From the NCBI GenBank assembly GCA_031287505.1, contig JAITSW010000217.1:1-7069 (forward strand): a stretch of 7,069 nucleotides of DNA, given 5' to 3'. Shown here piece by piece: positions 5,186-7,069 of this stretch. Each line of letters opens with the position of its first letter. The stretch's first letter is position 1. A model generated the notes under the pieces. The model saw only the letters and a program-made list of their open reading frames with translations. It was not told the origin of the DNA and did no database searches. A program made the position numbers and the translations under genes. This DNA is from Propionibacteriaceae bacterium. GTDB taxonomy: Bacteria; Actinomycetota; Actinomycetes; Propionibacteriales; Propionibacteriaceae.

Positions 5186-5998
5186 ATGGTAAGACGGTTA
5201 GTGGCGGTGTTGTGTGCCGTGGCGCTGGCGGTGGTGGGTTTGGCGGTGTCGGTGCCGTCGGCGCAGGCGGTCTTTGCCACTGGTGGTACTGGGCTCTACA
5301 AGGGGTCGATTGACTGGTTTTCCTGGGGGGCGGCCGGGACCAACATCAACGTCGGAGGAACCGCCACGCAGACCAACACCCGAGTGATCGGGGGCAAGAA
5401 CCTCTCGGTGACTTGCACTATCTCTAATGTCGCCAACAGCGGTCTGACCGTAATCGTCCCAAACAACGTTAGCCTGCTCAGTACGCTCTACAACGTTGGC
5501 GGCGTCAGTGGCAACACGATGACGATAGGGTTGCTCAATCAAAATCGGGGCGGCACTTCTTCTTTCTCGTTTGCATGTTCGGCGGCTTATGACGGAACGC
5601 CGGTTGAGTTGGCTGGCCTGGTTATGGCCGATGCGGAGCAGATGTCTCCTGCCGAGCAAACCACTTTGACACCGACTGGTACGGGTGCGGCCACAGCACC
5701 GTGGTACCTCATCGACCGCAGCGACTTGTCCTGCGGGGTGAGAGCCACGTTGACCACTGCGAACGTCTTGACTTGGACCAGCGGCTGCACCGGAAACAAT
5801 GACCCTGTGCCGGTGTTCTTTGCGGAGGGTGTGACCGCCGCGGACGTTACGGTTTCATCCCCTCAAGGCCTTCAGGCCATCGCGTTGGGTGTGATGTTTG
5901 AGGCTGATTTGGGGGATGCGCCAGCCAGTTATGGTCAGGCCGGCGCGTTGCAGAAGTCGGTTTGGACGGGGGGGGGGGCTGACCCGCGGCACGTCTAA
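5186..5998 (+). CDS. Secreted surface adhesin, N-terminal part (CshA-like domain; frame ends just after an 11-G tract)
   Basis: First half of a large secreted surface protein. Starting at ATG 5186, residues 1-28 are a classic Sec signal peptide: MVRR, then a long Ala/Val/Leu core, then SAQA before VFA. In-frame TTG 5141 and GTG 5147 would only add a polar extension. Residues 29-240 are beta-rich, begin YKGSIDWFSWG and contain paired cysteines (77/131 and 183/201). They resemble the non-repetitive CshA-type domain at the N-terminus of Gram-positive fibrillar adhesins (moderate confidence). At residue 241 DLGDAPASYG opens a GEVED-type domain. Translation then crosses the G tract and stops at 5996-5998 after 270 residues, cutting the domain. 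The remainder continues in another frame, so this looks like the out-of-frame state of one gene. The C-rich third positions in 5290-5880 differ from the parts on both sides. Ligand unknown. Confidence 0.8.
   Translation: MVRRLVAVLCAVALAVVGLAVSVPSAQAVFATGGTGLYKGSIDWFSWGAAGTNINVGGTATQTNTRVIGGKNLSVTCTISNVANSGLTVIVPNNVSLLSTLYNVGGVSGNTMTIGLLNQNRGGTSSFSFACSAAYDGTPVELAGLVMADAEQMSPAEQTTLTPTGTGAATAPWYLIDRSDLSCGVRATLTTANVLTWTSGCTGNNDPVPVFFAEGVTAADVTVSSPQGLQAIALGVMFEADLGDAPASYGQAGALQKSVWTGGGADPRHV
5968..5978 (+). repeat. Homopolymeric tract of 11 G within the adhesin gene
   Basis: Eleven consecutive G residues sit at the point where coding potential jumps from one frame to another. With 10 or 13 G the upstream and downstream frames are joined; with 11 the product ends six codons after the tract. 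Long G runs are known slipped-strand mispairing sites that switch surface genes on and off in bacteria. Confidence 0.9.
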
Positions 5999-7069
5999 CG
6001 TAGATTTGTCTGCTGGTTCGTTTGCGTTGGCGACCAATGTCCCGGCGCCTTTGCGGTTGGGGACGGTTGGTCCGGATTCGGATGGTGGGACGCCGGTTAG
6101 TGCTGGGGCGGATTTGGATGACACCTCGAATGTTGATGATGAGGATGGGTTCAACAACGAGATGTTTTATGTCACGCCTGGTAACAGTTTCACCAGGCCG
6201 GGTGTGGTTTGTACGGGTCCGGGTAGTGTGGCGGGTTGGGTGGATTGGAACCGGGACGGGGACTTCGCTGATACTGGTGAGCGTTCGGCGGTGGCGGCCT
6301 GTGCTTCGGGTAGTTCAACGGTGGACTTGACGTGGAGTGTTCCGGCGGGTGCGGTGGAGTCGGTTGATTCGCGGTTTACGTTTGCGCGGTTGCGGATTGC
6401 GGCTGATGCTGGTGAGTTGAATGATCCGACTGGTATGACCAGTTTTGGTGAAACTGAGGATCATGCTGTTCAGGTGAAGCTCCAGGCGTTGGCTATTTCT
6501 AAGACATCGGATGCGGCTTCGCATGGTGGGGTGGTTGTGCCTGGTCAAACTGTGACGTATACGGTGACGGGCACTAATCCTGGTCCGGCTTTGTTCACGG
6601 CGGGTTCTCCAGCAACGTTGGTGGATGATTTGTCGGGTGTGTTGGATGACGCGACGTATAACAATGATGCGGTGGTTGGTGGGAGCGGCACGGGTGCACC
6701 GACGTGGGATGCGGGTACGCAACGCCTGGGTTGGTCGGGTGCTCTTGGGGTGGGTCAGTCGGTGTCGTTGACTTATTCGGTGACGTTGAAGGCTGGTGGT
6801 GATGGCACTATCCGGAATGTGGCTTTTCAGCCGATCAGTGATGGTAGGGCGGTGGCGACGCCGACGTGTTCCAGCACGGTGGTTGATCCGCTTTATGCTG
6901 GCGGTACGGTGTTGGTGGATTCAACAACCAGGTATCCGTGTGCCGCAGCGCAGTCTGGGTTCACTAGTTACAAGGTGTCTTTCTTCTATCAGTTGGATGA
7001 TGGGACGGGTGGGTATCCTGCGACTGCGAATGGGCAGGTGACGCGTCAGGCGACGTTGGCGGATCAGTC
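5979..7069 (+). CDS. Secreted surface adhesin, downstream part (GEVED and DUF11-type domains; 3' end outside window)
   Basis: Continuation of the adhesin in the frame beginning with CTG at 5979, open without a stop to the window edge (363 codons). With one G removed from the tract it continues the upstream protein from residue 265 to about 627. It completes the GEVED domain: SDGGTPVSAGADLDD, VDDEDGF, then WVDWNRDGDFADTGE (residues 351-365, an Asp-rich loop that may bind calcium) and GETEDHAVQV (421-430). Next is a DUF11/DUF7927-type beta-sandwich repeat at about 434-568, with AISKTSD, PGQTVTYTVTGTNPGPA, WSGALGVGQSVSLTYSVTLK and IRNVA. A new module starts near SYKVSFFY. Paired cysteines occur at 342/372 and 561/585. 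Third positions are mostly G or T. More repeats and a cell-wall anchor are expected beyond the window. No upstream start with a signal peptide exists in this frame, so expression as a surface protein needs the tract to be in register. Confidence 0.82.
   Translation, partial: MTRGTSNVDLSAGSFALATNVPAPLRLGTVGPDSDGGTPVSAGADLDDTSNVDDEDGFNNEMFYVTPGNSFTRPGVVCTGPGSVAGWVDWNRDGDFADTGERSAVAACASGSSTVDLTWSVPAGAVESVDSRFTFARLRIAADAGELNDPTGMTSFGETEDHAVQVKLQALAISKTSDAASHGGVVVPGQTVTYTVTGTNPGPALFTAGSPATLVDDLSGVLDDATYNNDAVVGGSGTGAPTWDAGTQRLGWSGALGVGQSVSLTYSVTLKAGGDGTIRNVAFQPISDGRAVATPTCSSTVVDPLYAGGTVLVDSTTRYPCAAAQSGFTSYKVSFFYQLDDGTGGYPATANGQVTRQATLADQ

Noticed and set aside
5325..5330. A second G run (6 G) as another slippage site
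   Set aside because: Six G is short for frequent slippage and the reading frame is continuous across it.
6315..6722. Open frame of 135 codons on the - strand within the adhesin
   Set aside because: It is a low-complexity Arg/Thr/Ile-rich shadow of the G/T-rich repeat region and has no family features.
1..7069. CRISPR array, tRNA or rRNA genes, insertion sequences
   Set aside because: No regularly spaced repeats, no tRNA-like cloverleaf and no transposase or terminal inverted repeats were seen on either strand.

Overview
The window looks like chromosomal DNA from an actinobacterium (Actinomycetota). The evidence is a full-length RpfB-type resuscitation-promoting factor with three DUF348 modules, a G5 domain and a Rpf catalytic domain; two genes whose starts look leaderless; moderately high GC with many TTG leucine codons; and a secreted surface protein built from CshA-like, GEVED and DUF11-type modules. 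A host-associated family such as Actinomycetaceae is possible, but the sequence does not settle the genus.

Left part (1-1995, + strand): the 3' end of pta (phosphate acetyltransferase) and complete ackA (acetate kinase). Together they convert acetyl-CoA to acetate through acetyl phosphate, with ATP formation. The 44-bp gap and the strong ribosome binding site before ackA suggest an operon. A gap of about 130 bp with weak hairpins follows.

Middle part (2126-3672, + strand): a short-chain dehydrogenase and a PlsC-type 1-acylglycerol-3-phosphate acyltransferase, 26 bp apart. Each has a TAnnnT -10-like hexamer 7-8 nt before its ATG and no evident Shine-Dalgarno, so both may be made from leaderless transcripts.

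Right part (3693-7069): rpfB on the - strand converges on plsC with only 20 bp between the stop codons. It is separated by about 390 bp of non-coding, inverted-repeat-bearing DNA from a divergently transcribed secreted adhesin gene on the + strand. The adhesin gene begins with a clear signal peptide and a CshA-like N-terminal domain. It is then interrupted at an 11-G homopolymer (5968-5978). The frame entering the tract stops at 5996-5998, while another frame stays open from the tract to the window edge and encodes the rest of the same GEVED domain plus a DUF11-type repeat. Loss of one G joins the two halves exactly.

The main finding is this G tract, a candidate phase-variation (slipped-strand) switch for a cell-surface adhesin, here captured in the out-of-frame state; a one-base sequencing error is the main alternative. 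The codon-use style also changes sharply between the N-terminal domain and the repeat region, which suggests the gene is a mosaic. No CRISPR array, RNA gene or insertion sequence was recognised.
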